This document shows positions 7,861 through 15,977 of a DNA stretch of 20,354 bases, in pieces; position 1 is the first letter of the stretch, and each line of letters starts with the position of its first letter. Position numbers and translations under genes: made by a program. The notes under the pieces were generated by a model. That model did no database searches, was not told the origin of the DNA, and saw only the letters and a program-made list of their open reading frames with translations. Source of the DNA: Glaciecola sp047637355 (GTDB taxonomy: Bacteria > Pseudomonadota > Gammaproteobacteria > Enterobacterales > Alteromonadaceae); contig JBLIKA010000059.1 in assembly GCA_047637355.1 (NCBI GenBank), forward strand, positions 1-20,354. Reading direction: 5' to 3'.

Positions 7861-8922
7861 TTAACGTGACCAAGGGTAACCGTCACGATCACGTTCTTGG
7901 CTGTATTTAATAAGAAAGGATTTGTAATTTTCAATCATCGCTTTTCCATCGAGGCCGCTTTCGTTAGCTTCGTTTTCCCATTTTATAATGTGAGATTGAC
8001 TGGCTGAATATAATTTTGCTGAATCTGAAGGACTGAGGCTAATGATTTCCAACTGCCTACCATCAATTCCTTGCGTAAAACGTTGCTCTGCTTCTTCGTC
8101 AGACTTCAGTACATTCTGACCTAGGTAATCGATAAAGTCGGCGCCAACATCGTTAAGTATCATTCTCTGTGACGGACTTAATCTGGCCAACGCATTTTTG
8201 TTTATAAAAATGCCTAAACCGGTGTAAATCCCCCAATTAAGTTTCGTTAAACTGTCTGTCACTTCGTGCTGCTTTAAAGCAAGTGATGCGTTCATATAAC
8301 CCTGACTGCAATCAAGCAAGCCGTTATCTAGGCCCTGATAAGCCTTGTAAATGCTCATACTGACTAAATTAGCCCCTAAATCGCCAAAGATTTTTCCAAA
8401 GGTACCCACTCCGCGTATCTTTTTACCTTTTATGTCGGCTAGTGAACGAACCGCGTCACCTCTGCACAGCATGATGACGTTGGAGAGCATATATGAAGAG
8501 ACAAAGACTAAATTTTGTTTGGCTAAACTATCTGATACTGCAGCGGACTGCATGTGATCGAAATTCGCTTTTAGTGCAACCCATGGATCTAAGTTTTCAA
8601 AGGGTAAGTTAGTCAACGAAAAAGAAACCATCTCTTTAAGAAAATAATCAGGAATAATTGTGCCCATGTCTACCACACCTGCAGCAATAGATTGTCGTGA
8701 CGCATTTGCCTTAAACAGCGCACCACCCCACATAATCTTAATTTTTAAATTACCGCCCGAGCGCTTATCAACTTCCTCTGCAAACCAATTAGTGGCCTTT
8801 GCGCGAGCACCGCGGTTTGGTCCCGGCTCACCATAGGTAAGCACCGTTTCTGCGGCAGTTGGCATTGCACTCAATATAATTAATAGTGTGGCAGTTTTAA
8901 AAAACGTGCTGATTATGTTGAT
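7861..8922 (-). CDS. dctP: TRAP transporter periplasmic substrate-binding protein, DctP family (non-canonical ATC start)
   Basis: Periplasmic protein that captures the transported acid and delivers it to DctQM. The DctP fold is recognisable: YGEPGPNRG at the mature N-terminus, GTIIPDYFLKEM, IKGKKIRGVGTFGKI with the Arg that contacts the substrate carboxylate in this family, and YKAYQGLDNGLLDCSQGY. The first usual start codon in frame is TTG at 8874, but that removes the signal peptide and has no ribosome binding site. Reading upstream in frame gives NIISTFFKTATLLIILSAM then PTAA before ETVL, a clear signal peptide. An AGGAG at 8931-8935 sits 8 bases before an ATC codon at 8920-8922, exactly where ATG is expected. 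I annotate from that ATC (353 aa). It may be a rare ATC initiation, a point mutation or a sequence error. Confidence 0.85.
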   Translation of the reverse strand: MNIISTFFKTATLLIILSAMPTAAETVLTYGEPGPNRGARAKATNWFAEEVDKRSGGNLKIKIMWGGALFKANASRQSIAAGVVDMGTIIPDYFLKEMVSFSLTNLPFENLDPWVALKANFDHMQSAAVSDSLAKQNLVFVSSYMLSNVIMLCRGDAVRSLADIKGKKIRGVGTFGKIFGDLGANLVSMSIYKAYQGLDNGLLDCSQGYMNASLALKQHEVTDSLTKLNWGIYTGLGIFINKNALARLSPSQRMILNDVGADFIDYLGQNVLKSDEEAEQRFTQGIDGRQLEIISLSPSDSAKLYSASQSHIIKWENEANESGLDGKAMIENYKSFLIKYSQERDRDGYPWSR

Positions 8923-8935
8923 TTTTTTGACTCCT
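8920..8935 (-). promoter_or_regulatory. dctP ribosome binding site with ATC in the start position
   Basis: On the minus strand AGGAG (8931-8935) is followed by the 8-base spacer TCAAAAAA and then ATC AAC ATA. No ATG, GTG or TTG occurs in frame between here and the TTG at 8874. An in-frame ATG at 8949 is followed immediately by a TGA stop. Confidence 0.6.
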
Positions 8936-8943
8936 GATAAAAG

Positions 8944-8976
8944 TCACATTAATTTAGTATGACAGAATTAATGTGA
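8944..8976. repeat. Perfect inverted repeat just upstream of dctP
   Basis: The arms TCACATTAATT (8944-8954) and AATTAATGTGA (8966-8976) are exact reverse complements over 11 bp, around an 11-base centre. The repeat ends 9 bases from the dctP Shine-Dalgarno, in the 149-bp gap after the upstream dehydrogenase gene. It has no T-tract and is A+T-rich, so it is more likely an operator or a processing stem than a terminator. Such a site could allow separate control of the transporter genes. Confidence 0.5.
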
Positions 8977-9071
8977 TTCTAATTTACATCAAAGTAATAA
9001 ATATAGTGCTGCAAAAGCGACTATTGATAAATAGAAAAGTGTCGCCTTGCCAGTGAACTGGTGCAACGTAT

Positions 9072-11168
9072 TTACCTATTAGCCCACTGCGCAAGAGTTT
9101 TTCCTTCTGCAACAAGTTGTTTTAATAACGCTGCTGGTTGCCAAAACTCTTGACCGTAAGTTTGACCAAATACACAAATGGTCTCGTAAATTCGTTCTAA
9201 ACCAATCGTGTCGGCATAAAACATTGGACCACCTCTGAAAGCGGGAAATCCATAACCAAATGCGTAAACCACATCAATATCGCTAGGGCGTTGTGCAATG
9301 CCCTCTTCTAGTATTTTAAAACCTTCGTTAATCAAGGCAAAAGTCAAACGATCCAAAATAGTCTCGTCATTTATTACTTTGCGCTCAACTCCTCTTTTTT
9401 TTGCTTGTGCTTCAATAACCTCAAGAACGATGGGGTCATCAATTCGTTGCCTCGTATCGGGATCATATTTGTAATACCCTGCCCCCGTTTTCTGACCTAA
9501 ACGACCCATTTCGTATAAAGCATCTGCAATACAGTAGGTTCTGATATCCCCTTTTTCTTCATCACTTAAGCCTTCACGCGCCTTATAGCCAATATCTATT
9601 CCCGCTAAATCGCCAACCGCTAAGGGACCCATTGCCATACCAAAGTGCTGCATGACTGTGTCTATATTTTGAGGCGTTGCCCCTTCAATCAAGCATAACT
9701 GAGCTTCGCGAGCATATTGTCGCAACATTCGATTACCAATAAATCCGTAACAAACTCGAGACAGTGCTGGCACTTTCTTAATGGTCTTAGCAATAGCCAT
9801 CGATGTGGCTAGTACTTCATCTGAGGTTTTATCGCCACGCACAATTTCAAGTAATTTCATAACATTAGCAGGACTGAAGAAATGCAGGCCAATGACATCT
9901 TGTGGACGAGAAGTTGACTGAGCAATTAAGTTAAGGTCTTGATAGGACGTATTACTAGCTAAAATAGCACCTTGCTTACACACTTTATCAAGCTGACTAA
10001 ATACTTGTTTTTTAATGTCTAGGTTTTCAAATACTGCTTCAATAACCAAGTCCATATCAGCAAAATCATGATAGTCAGTTGTACCCGTGATCAGTTCTTG
10101 ACGCTGGACGGCCAGCTCTGAGGTCAATTTACCTTTACTAACCGTCATCGCATAATTTTTTGCAATAAGCGCTTTACCGCGTTGTAAGGCTTCGTCGTTA
10201 ATTTCCAGCAAAGTAACAGGGATACCCACATTCACAAAATTCATCGCTATGCCTCCCCCCATCAAACCGCCGCCAATAATACCCACTCGTTTAATATCTT
10301 TTAGCTGAGTTTCCTTTGCTAAATTATTAATTTTTGAAGACATTCTTTCGGCAAAAAACATATGCTGCAATGCCGCAGACTGCGATGATTGCATGCACTC
10401 TACGAAAAGGCGTCTTTCAACCTTCATACCTTCATCAAAAGGAGTATTCAAGGCCGCTTCAATGCATTCAACAATACGATGCGGCGCTTCTTGCCCGCGA
10501 AAACGTTTACTTAATGCTGCTCTATATTCACTAAAAAATTCAGTTGATGCACCGGCTTTATCAACGTCTAAATCTCGGACTTTTTTAAGCTCAACTCCTT
10601 GTTCAATAACTTCTTGAGCAAAATCGAGGGCAGCTGTTAGCAAATCGCCCTCAACCACTTTATCAATTAAGCCGATATTGAGTGCTTTATCTGCAGTGAT
10701 TGGCGTGCCGGCAGTGATTAAATCAAGAGCTGCTTTGACACCTGCCAATCTGGGTACTCTTTGTGTTCCGCCAGCGCCAGGCAACAGACCTAACTTAACT
10801 TCAGGTAAGCCGACTTGAGCTGTCGACAATGCACAGCGATAGTGGCAAGCCAATGCAGTTTCTAATCCACCACCAAGTGCGGTTCCATGAATAGCGGCAA
10901 TAATAGGTTTTTGCGACGCTTCTACAATGTTAAGCAGTTCAGGTAATGAAGGTAACATCGGCGGTTTACCGAATTCTGAGATATCTGCGCCGGCAATAAA
11001 GGTGCGTCCCTGACAGATCAAAACTAGGGCTAAAGACGCATCATGTTGTGCTTTTGCTACTGCCTCCTGAATGCCTGTGCGTAATGTATGTGAAAGCGCG
11101 TTAACTGGTGGATTATTTAAACGAATAATACCGACGTCACCCTCTAATTGATAACTAACAACTGACAT
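9072..11168 (-). CDS. Bifunctional enoyl-CoA hydratase / 3-hydroxyacyl-CoA dehydrogenase
   Basis: A 698-aa multifunctional beta-oxidation enzyme expected to hydrate 2-enoyl-CoA and oxidise the 3-hydroxy product with NAD+. Residues 1-190 form the crotonase domain, with both catalytic glutamates, Glu103 in GGGLETALACHYR and Glu123 in LPEVKLGLLPGAGGTQR. The NAD-binding Rossmann domain starts near 292 (RVGIIGGGLMGGGIAMNF). The dehydrogenase catalytic pair is His429 (GLHFFSPANVMKLLE) and Glu441. Two C-terminal dehydrogenase helical domains follow, including GPLAVGDLAGIDIG and FGYGFPAFRGGP. Its architecture resembles peroxisomal-type multifunctional enzymes and PimF more than an FadB made for an FadA partner. 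AAGGA lies 9 bases before the ATG, and the thiolase gene ends 25 bp upstream. In context the substrate is probably a dicarboxylyl-CoA. Confidence 0.93.
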   Translation of the reverse strand: MSVVSYQLEGDVGIIRLNNPPVNALSHTLRTGIQEAVAKAQHDASLALVLICQGRTFIAGADISEFGKPPMLPSLPELLNIVEASQKPIIAAIHGTALGGGLETALACHYRCALSTAQVGLPEVKLGLLPGAGGTQRVPRLAGVKAALDLITAGTPITADKALNIGLIDKVVEGDLLTAALDFAQEVIEQGVELKKVRDLDVDKAGASTEFFSEYRAALSKRFRGQEAPHRIVECIEAALNTPFDEGMKVERRLFVECMQSSQSAALQHMFFAERMSSKINNLAKETQLKDIKRVGIIGGGLMGGGIAMNFVNVGIPVTLLEINDEALQRGKALIAKNYAMTVSKGKLTSELAVQRQELITGTTDYHDFADMDLVIEAVFENLDIKKQVFSQLDKVCKQGAILASNTSYQDLNLIAQSTSRPQDVIGLHFFSPANVMKLLEIVRGDKTSDEVLATSMAIAKTIKKVPALSRVCYGFIGNRMLRQYAREAQLCLIEGATPQNIDTVMQHFGMAMGPLAVGDLAGIDIGYKAREGLSDEEKGDIRTYCIADALYEMGRLGQKTGAGYYKYDPDTRQRIDDPIVLEVIEAQAKKRGVERKVINDETILDRLTFALINEGFKILEEGIAQRPSDIDVVYAFGYGFPAFRGGPMFYADTIGLERIYETICVFGQTYGQEFWQPAALLKQLVAEGKTLAQWANR

Positions 11169-11193
11169 AAACTAATTCCTTACCGTTGAAAAT

Positions 11194-12393
11194 CTAAACA
11201 CGTTCAATTACCACTGCGATACCTTGACCAATGCCAATACACATTGTCGCCAATGCATATCGACCACCGGTTCTTTCTAATTGACGCAATGCGGTTAGCA
11301 TAATGCGAGTGCCACTAGCTCCCAAAGGATGACCTATAGCAATCGCACCACCATTAGGATTAACGCGAGGGTCATCAAACGCAATACCGAGTTTCTTCAT
11401 ACAACCTAAAGCTTGCACCGCAAATGCTTCATTAAATTCCAACACATCCATATCGGCTAGCGTTAAGCCAGCTCTTGCTAATGCTTTTTGTGATGCAGGT
11501 ACTGGGCCTAATCCCATTACTCTGGGTGCGACGCCTGCAATAGCGCCAGCGATAATTCGCCCGCGAGGTGCAACACCCGCTGTTACACCCACCTCTATGC
11601 CACCAATAATCATGGCCGACGCACCATCGTTGATACCTGATGCATTTCCTGCGGTAACCACACCATCAAATAATGGGTTAAGCTTACTGAGAGCTTGCGC
11701 CGTTGACGATGGGCGTGGATGTTCATCCGTGGCGACAATGAGTGCTGGATGCTTACGACCTTGTGAAACTTCAATTGGAATGATTTCATCATTAAAATAA
11801 CCAGCAACTTTCGCCGCTTCATATTTTGCCTGAGATGCAGCCGCAAACACATCACATTCTTCTCTACTAATCGCTAAATCCCTCGCAATGTTGTCTGCCG
11901 TTTGGGGCATTGAATGACCACCAAACTGTTGGATAATTTCAGGGTTAGTGAAACGAGCCCCCATTGTAGTGTCAAACATGTCTTGCTGCCGAGCAAAGGC
12001 TGAGGTTGCTTTAGCTAAAACAAAAGGCGCTCGACTCATAGATTCAACACCACAAGCGACAAATAATTCACCTTCATTGGCTTTCACGCACCGAGCCGCA
12101 TCGAGTGCAGCAGCTAAACTTGAACCACATAAACGGTTAACAGTTAAGCCGCCACTCTCAACTGGCAAGCCCGCTAATAGCCCTGCAAAACGAGCTACAT
12201 TTCGGCTGTCTTCACCTGCCTGATTAGTATTGCCAGCAATTACATCTTCATAGAGGCTTAAATCAAAGTTGTTACGTTGCACTAACGTTTTAATAAGGTG
12301 CGCCAGCATGTCATCCGGTCGAACTGAAGATAATACACCGCCATGACGTCCAAATGCGGTTCTTGCGGCATCATAAATATATGCATTTTGCAT
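11194..12393 (-). CDS. Thiolase, 3-oxoadipyl-CoA thiolase (PcaF/PaaJ) type
   Basis: A 399-aa degradative thiolase that splits a 3-oxoacyl-CoA with CoA, releasing acetyl-CoA. The nucleophile is Cys89 in VNRLCGSSLAAA, and the acid/base residues are His355 in GGAIAIGHPLGASGTR and Cys385 in MCIGIGQG. NEAF is also present. The GRHGGVLSSVRPDDML start, the CGVESMSRAPFV run, VMGLGPVPAS and the CIGIGQGIAVVIERV end match the PcaF/PaaJ branch, which handles 3-oxoadipyl-CoA, rather than biosynthetic acetoacetyl-CoA thiolases. This supports dicarboxylate chemistry. It is translationally coupled to the synthetase gene: that gene's TAA stop overlaps the TAAGGA ribosome binding site used here. Exact chain-length preference cannot be read from the sequence. 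Confidence 0.93.
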   Translation of the reverse strand: MQNAYIYDAARTAFGRHGGVLSSVRPDDMLAHLIKTLVQRNNFDLSLYEDVIAGNTNQAGEDSRNVARFAGLLAGLPVESGGLTVNRLCGSSLAAALDAARCVKANEGELFVACGVESMSRAPFVLAKATSAFARQQDMFDTTMGARFTNPEIIQQFGGHSMPQTADNIARDLAISREECDVFAAASQAKYEAAKVAGYFNDEIIPIEVSQGRKHPALIVATDEHPRPSSTAQALSKLNPLFDGVVTAGNASGINDGASAMIIGGIEVGVTAGVAPRGRIIAGAIAGVAPRVMGLGPVPASQKALARAGLTLADMDVLEFNEAFAVQALGCMKKLGIAFDDPRVNPNGGAIAIGHPLGASGTRIMLTALRQLERTGGRYALATMCIGIGQGIAVVIERV

Positions 12394-12402
12394 AATTTTT
12401 CC

Positions 12403-14250
12403 TTATAAAGTGATGTAATTAACTAAGACAGGAAAAGCGATGAGTAAATTAACAACTTTCTGTTTGTCTTGTATATTTGATAATTGAATGTGCACAACCT
12501 GCCCTTTTTCTGGATCAAATTCGGACTCAACATGGGCACTGATGCCATGTGTTTCGAACATACTATTGACGCAAAATTCTGTGGCTTTATTGCGTAATAA
12601 TGGCTTAAAAACCTTGCCGACAGCCGTTAGGGGGATGCTCTCAAGAATTTCGATACGTTTAGGAATTGCCGCTCGTTCACTAATATGCTTTTGGCAATGT
12701 GCAAGTAACTCTGCCGACGTGGTTTCCTGCATGTCTTTTACCACAACATAGGCAATGGGTATTTCTCCTGAATGGACATCGGGTTGACCGATAGCCACTG
12801 ATTGGATAACAGCCGCATGTGCCATTAACGCATCTTCAATAATCTGGGGATCAATATTATGACCTCCACGAATGATCAAATCTTTTGCCCTGCCAGTCAG
12901 TTGAATATGTCCTAACGCATTAATCATACCTAAATCGCCAGTATTGAACCATTCACCTTCGACCCATGCACCCTCGTTATCACTTGCATTCAAATACCCT
13001 TGAAAGATGTTAGGACCTTTCACCAAAATAATACCCGGTTCATCAGGAGCACAAATACGACTAATTTTGTTATCAATGAGTTGGGCTGAAATCACGCGGG
13101 TGTAAGGTATGCCATTACCTACTGCAACGCCCCTAACATCATAACCAGGTAACACTCTCGCAATCAAACAAGATGATTCGGTCATGCCGTAACCATTGCT
13201 TACACTGCAATTAAATCGTTGCTGAAAGGCGTTTTTCAACTCAATAGGTAATGGTGCTGATCCACTGCCGGCATGCTCAAAGCAACTGAGGTCAATATCC
13301 TCATCTGGTTGGCGCAGTAATACAGACATTATCGTAGGTACTGTCGGAAACCAACAAACTTGATATTTACTAACAAAATACCACCAGTTCCTGACCGTAT
13401 TTGGGTTTCTGAAGCCTTCAGGGGTCATAATAACCACCGTTCGACCGACAATGAACATCGACAAACTAGCCGCAATAACACCAAAAACATGAAATAGTGG
13501 TAATGCATTCAATACCGCAGATTTACCATGATAAGAATTAAATCCAGCATATACCTGCACAACAAAACTAATATTGGTGTGTGATAGTTTGGCTATTTTA
13601 GGGCGTCCTGTAGTGCCCCCCGTATGAAAGTACATTGCAATATCGTCACCGTTAGGCTGAAAAGTATGCGCCAACTTTTCGCTATCTTGAGTCAATGTTT
13701 CCGCAGTAAAGTCAATAATAGTGATGTTTTTATTGCTGCAGTGAGCATTACTAGTATTGAGTAAAAGTAGATGCTGGAGTGATGGCACACGCTGAATAAT
13801 TTCATGCACTTTGTGACCTAATTCAGTGGCATTATCAAGCGAAACAGTCACTAATACTTTTGCCTTTACTTCATTCAATATTTCAACAATATGTTCAACG
13901 TGCAGGAGATTGTTAATAGGATTGGCAATTCCAACTGCTTGCGAAGCCCATATACTTAGGTGAGTTTCAGTTAAATTAGGAAGTAAAATAGAGACAACAT
14001 CAGTACGCTCGACGCCGAGTGACTTAAACAAGTTTGCTGTCTGATTAAGTTTTTTGGCTAAGCCAGAAAAAGTGAGTTCTGCGGCGACTTCATCCCTAGA
14101 AGCAGTTAAATGTTCAGCTATAGCGATGTCCGTAGCATATTCATCCGCTGCATGGCAAAACACATCGTATGTTGTTTTACAATGATATCGATCTTGGTAA
14201 CTTATTTTTTCTAAATCAGCAAGTAACTCTAATTCTGTTGGCTTGGACAT
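12403..14250 (-). CDS. Acyl-CoA synthetase (AMP-forming), probable dicarboxylate activator
   Basis: A 615-aa ANL-superfamily ligase expected to make an acyl-CoA from a carboxylic acid, ATP and CoA. The motifs run in order: P-loop-like HTGGTTGRPK (209-218), YGMTES (354-359), GEWFNTGDLG (432-441), hinge GRAKDLIIRGG (453-463) and the adenylation Lys546 in PLTAVGKVFKP. After residue 555 there is a C-terminal tail of about 60 aa (with VESEFDPEKGQVVHIQLS) beyond the usual domain end. From memory such a tail occurs in a roughly 630-aa synthetase subfamily, so it is probably not a fusion. No signal peptide is seen, so it is cytoplasmic. It is the first gene of the minus-strand operon; its promoter region carries the dyad at 14328-14344. 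Position and partners suggest the PimA role; the substrate is unproven. Confidence 0.92.
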   Translation of the reverse strand: MSKPTELELLADLEKISYQDRYHCKTTYDVFCHAADEYATDIAIAEHLTASRDEVAAELTFSGLAKKLNQTANLFKSLGVERTDVVSILLPNLTETHLSIWASQAVGIANPINNLLHVEHIVEILNEVKAKVLVTVSLDNATELGHKVHEIIQRVPSLQHLLLLNTSNAHCSNKNITIIDFTAETLTQDSEKLAHTFQPNGDDIAMYFHTGGTTGRPKIAKLSHTNISFVVQVYAGFNSYHGKSAVLNALPLFHVFGVIAASLSMFIVGRTVVIMTPEGFRNPNTVRNWWYFVSKYQVCWFPTVPTIMSVLLRQPDEDIDLSCFEHAGSGSAPLPIELKNAFQQRFNCSVSNGYGMTESSCLIARVLPGYDVRGVAVGNGIPYTRVISAQLIDNKISRICAPDEPGIILVKGPNIFQGYLNASDNEGAWVEGEWFNTGDLGMINALGHIQLTGRAKDLIIRGGHNIDPQIIEDALMAHAAVIQSVAIGQPDVHSGEIPIAYVVVKDMQETTSAELLAHCQKHISERAAIPKRIEILESIPLTAVGKVFKPLLRNKATEFCVNSMFETHGISAHVESEFDPEKGQVVHIQLSNIQDKQKVVNLLIAFPVLVNYITL

Positions 14251-14316
14251 TACGTACTCATCTTAATGCGAGTTGTATTTATTTAACGTTACCACGACAC
14301 TTACCAGCATAGTAAA

Positions 14317-14325
14317 ATAGTATCA
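14317..14325 (-). promoter_or_regulatory. Candidate extended -10 promoter for the synthetase-led operon
   Basis: On the minus strand TGATACTAT fits the extended -10 pattern TGnTAnnnT, with a predicted start near 14310, about 60 bases before the synthetase ATG. The -35 region (AATTCC) is poor, as is common with extended -10 promoters, and is covered by the dyad at 14328-14344. Confidence 0.35.
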
Positions 14326-14327
14326 CC

Positions 14328-14344
14328 ATTCTGCAATGCGGAAT
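14328..14344. promoter_or_regulatory. Operator-like 17-bp dyad, copy 1
   Basis: ATTCTGCAATGCGGAAT is a near-perfect dyad: ATTC/GAAT and GCA/TGC arms with one T:G mismatch each side, in a 5-7-5 layout. It lies directly upstream of the extended -10 at 14317-14325, over the -35 region, a position suited to a repressor. It shares TTC and the 8-base block TGCGGAAT, at the same spacing, with the site at 15978-15994. Confidence 0.5.
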
Positions 14345-14455
14345 TGTATTTTGCAAGTTTCTTAAAGCACGACTAAGTTCGCCTATTCGATGTGGTACTA
14401 TTTGTTACCTACCGAAAAGCATCACGATTTAACAACATGCAAAGCAACGCGATAA

Positions 14456-15862
14456 ATGTGTAAATTTCCTCCTTGGCTCTCCCCGCTTTGCCTAGTAATT
14501 GTATTTTTTGCAACCTTGATAACAGAATGGTTCGGCTACCAGCCACCCGCAATTTTGGCCGTAGCCATGCTGCTATTATTTACTTTCGTAGAATGGAAAC
14601 AATTAGATTTAACAGCTAGAATCATCGCAATGATAGCAACTGGGTTGACGCTGACATTGTTACTATTGTCACAGATATCCTTTCACCAATTGGCTATGTT
14701 GTGCGGCAGTGTGGCATTTTTCGCATTTTTTCTAATTTCTTTGAGCCTTTTAAAAGAAGCAGCCTCAAGTTCTAGGTCAGTCAATTTAACCGGTATGGCA
14801 TTATTGCAACAACAGCCAGTCAGGCGTTACGCGCTGCTCACATTTAGCAGTCACTTATTAGGTATACTCATGAGTGTCGGCGCAATTAATTTACTCGGGT
14901 CCATGATCCAAAAGAGTTTACATGACAACAAGGAAACCGTTGACGCTCGCATCAATAGCGCAAGGGAGCGACGTATGATGCTGGCCGTTCTGCGCGGATT
15001 TTGCAGTATACCGCTATGGGCTCCTACTACAGTCACTATTACTTTGTTAGTAACAACCATTCCTGATTTGCAGTGGATAGATATTATGCCCTACGGTTTA
15101 ATTTTAAGCCTTGCCATATTGTTGTTTGGCATTTGGTTAGATTATATTCAGGCACCCAAGTATCTGAGTCATCTTGTACCAACAATTTCTAATAATTTAT
15201 CAGATTTGAAGGTCAGCTTCCCCATTCTTATAGTTGTCATCGCGCTAGCGTTCGTATCGGGTTTTCTGATATTTGTGACCACGCTACGCCCAATTTCTGC
15301 GGTGTTAGTGAGCGCAGCCATTATAAGTACAGCTTGGATATTTACCCAATATCATCGCGAACATAATAAGGTAAGTGCTATACATCTGACCGTAAAACGC
15401 TTTACAACCGACATATTTTTTAGGCTACCATTGCAACGTTCAGAAATTGTCTTTTTTGCAGGTTCGGTGCTAATCGGACGCCTATTGCTGCTTGTGTTGG
15501 ATCTTGAATGGATTACACAACAATTGGCGCATCTGAATATATCTGCGGCGTTCATATTAATTTTTTCCTCATGGATAATCTTTATTGCGGCGCTTCTTTA
15601 TATAAACCCCATGATTTCAGTAACCATTATAGCTGGCGCTTTATCTCAGTTACCTGGAGTAGAGAATATGCCTGTTACCATTGCGCTAGTAATGATGGTA
15701 ACTTGGGCAGTAGTTATTGGTAGTTCCCCAATCACCACCTCAGTTCGTATTGGCGCCAAGCTCACTGGAATATCGCCCTTTCAACTAGGGATCAAATGGA
15801 ATGGTTTATATAGCGCAGTAGTGCTTTTAGTATTGGATGTTTATATTCTAATGGTGCTGTAG
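14456..15862 (+). CDS. Polytopic membrane protein of unknown function, possibly a permease
   Basis: A 468-aa, very hydrophobic inner-membrane protein with roughly 11-13 membrane segments and no cleavable signal peptide. I do not recognise the family. The layout looks like an internal duplication around a charged cytoplasmic loop (SLHDNKETVDARINSARERRMM, about 154-175) and a central hydrophilic stretch (about 297-330). The first half holds IPLWAPTTVTI (185-195) and the second GSSPITTSVRIG (422-433): helix-breaking Pro/Ser/Thr runs of the kind that form the ligand site in ion-transporter-superfamily carriers. This suggests, but does not prove, an organic anion carrier. The ATG at 14456 has no ribosome binding site. 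An 8-codon reading frame (14437-14463) overlaps the start. It is divergent from the synthetase and 158 bp before the dehydrogenases. Confidence 0.75.
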   Translation: MCKFPPWLSPLCLVIVFFATLITEWFGYQPPAILAVAMLLLFTFVEWKQLDLTARIIAMIATGLTLTLLLLSQISFHQLAMLCGSVAFFAFFLISLSLLKEAASSSRSVNLTGMALLQQQPVRRYALLTFSSHLLGILMSVGAINLLGSMIQKSLHDNKETVDARINSARERRMMLAVLRGFCSIPLWAPTTVTITLLVTTIPDLQWIDIMPYGLILSLAILLFGIWLDYIQAPKYLSHLVPTISNNLSDLKVSFPILIVVIALAFVSGFLIFVTTLRPISAVLVSAAIISTAWIFTQYHREHNKVSAIHLTVKRFTTDIFFRLPLQRSEIVFFAGSVLIGRLLLLVLDLEWITQQLAHLNISAAFILIFSSWIIFIAALLYINPMISVTIIAGALSQLPGVENMPVTIALVMMVTWAVVIGSSPITTSVRIGAKLTGISPFQLGIKWNGLYSAVVLLVLDVYILMVL

Positions 15863-15920
15863 ATTAATCTAGAGATTTACCTATCCTGATCCTGACGCGC
15901 TTAACTATAGTGCTATTTTT

Positions 15921-15950
15921 TTGTAATAAAATATACGACATAATTACAAT
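15921..15950 (+). promoter_or_regulatory. Candidate sigma-70 promoter for the acyl-CoA dehydrogenase operon
   Basis: TTGTAA (15921-15926) and TACAAT (15945-15950) are separated by 18 bp, with a predicted start near 15957. The 15863-16020 gap therefore probably gives the dehydrogenases their own promoter, independent of the membrane protein gene. Confidence 0.42.
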
Positions 15951-15977
15951 CACAGCTTGATATCTTTTGAGTTTTTT

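Noticed and set aside
7861..8922. dctP as a pseudogene
   Set aside because: The frame is open from the ribosome binding site to the normal C-terminus with all family blocks present; only the start codon is unusual.
8964..8980. AGAAT-N7-ATTCT near dctP as a third copy of the 5-7-5 dyad
   Set aside because: The half-sites are in the opposite order from those at 14328 and 15978 and lack the TGCGGAAT block; the region is A+T-rich and overlaps the longer inverted repeat.
8972..8988. CRP-like half-site TGTGA before dctP
   Set aside because: The second half (TTTAC at the required spacing) does not match TCACA, and the TCACA/TGTGA halves of the inverted repeat are in the wrong order for a CRP site.
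12403..12585. C-terminal tail of the acyl-CoA synthetase as a novel fused domain
   Set aside because: It is only about 60 aa, has no independent motif, and a similar tail is remembered in a known subfamily of roughly 630-aa synthetases.
9072..14250. Long open frames on the + strand opposite the catabolic genes (for example 11948-12223 and 12488-12751)
   Set aside because: They lie wholly within well-conserved genes on the other strand, lack ribosome binding sites and give low-complexity or unrecognisable proteins; they are antisense shadows.
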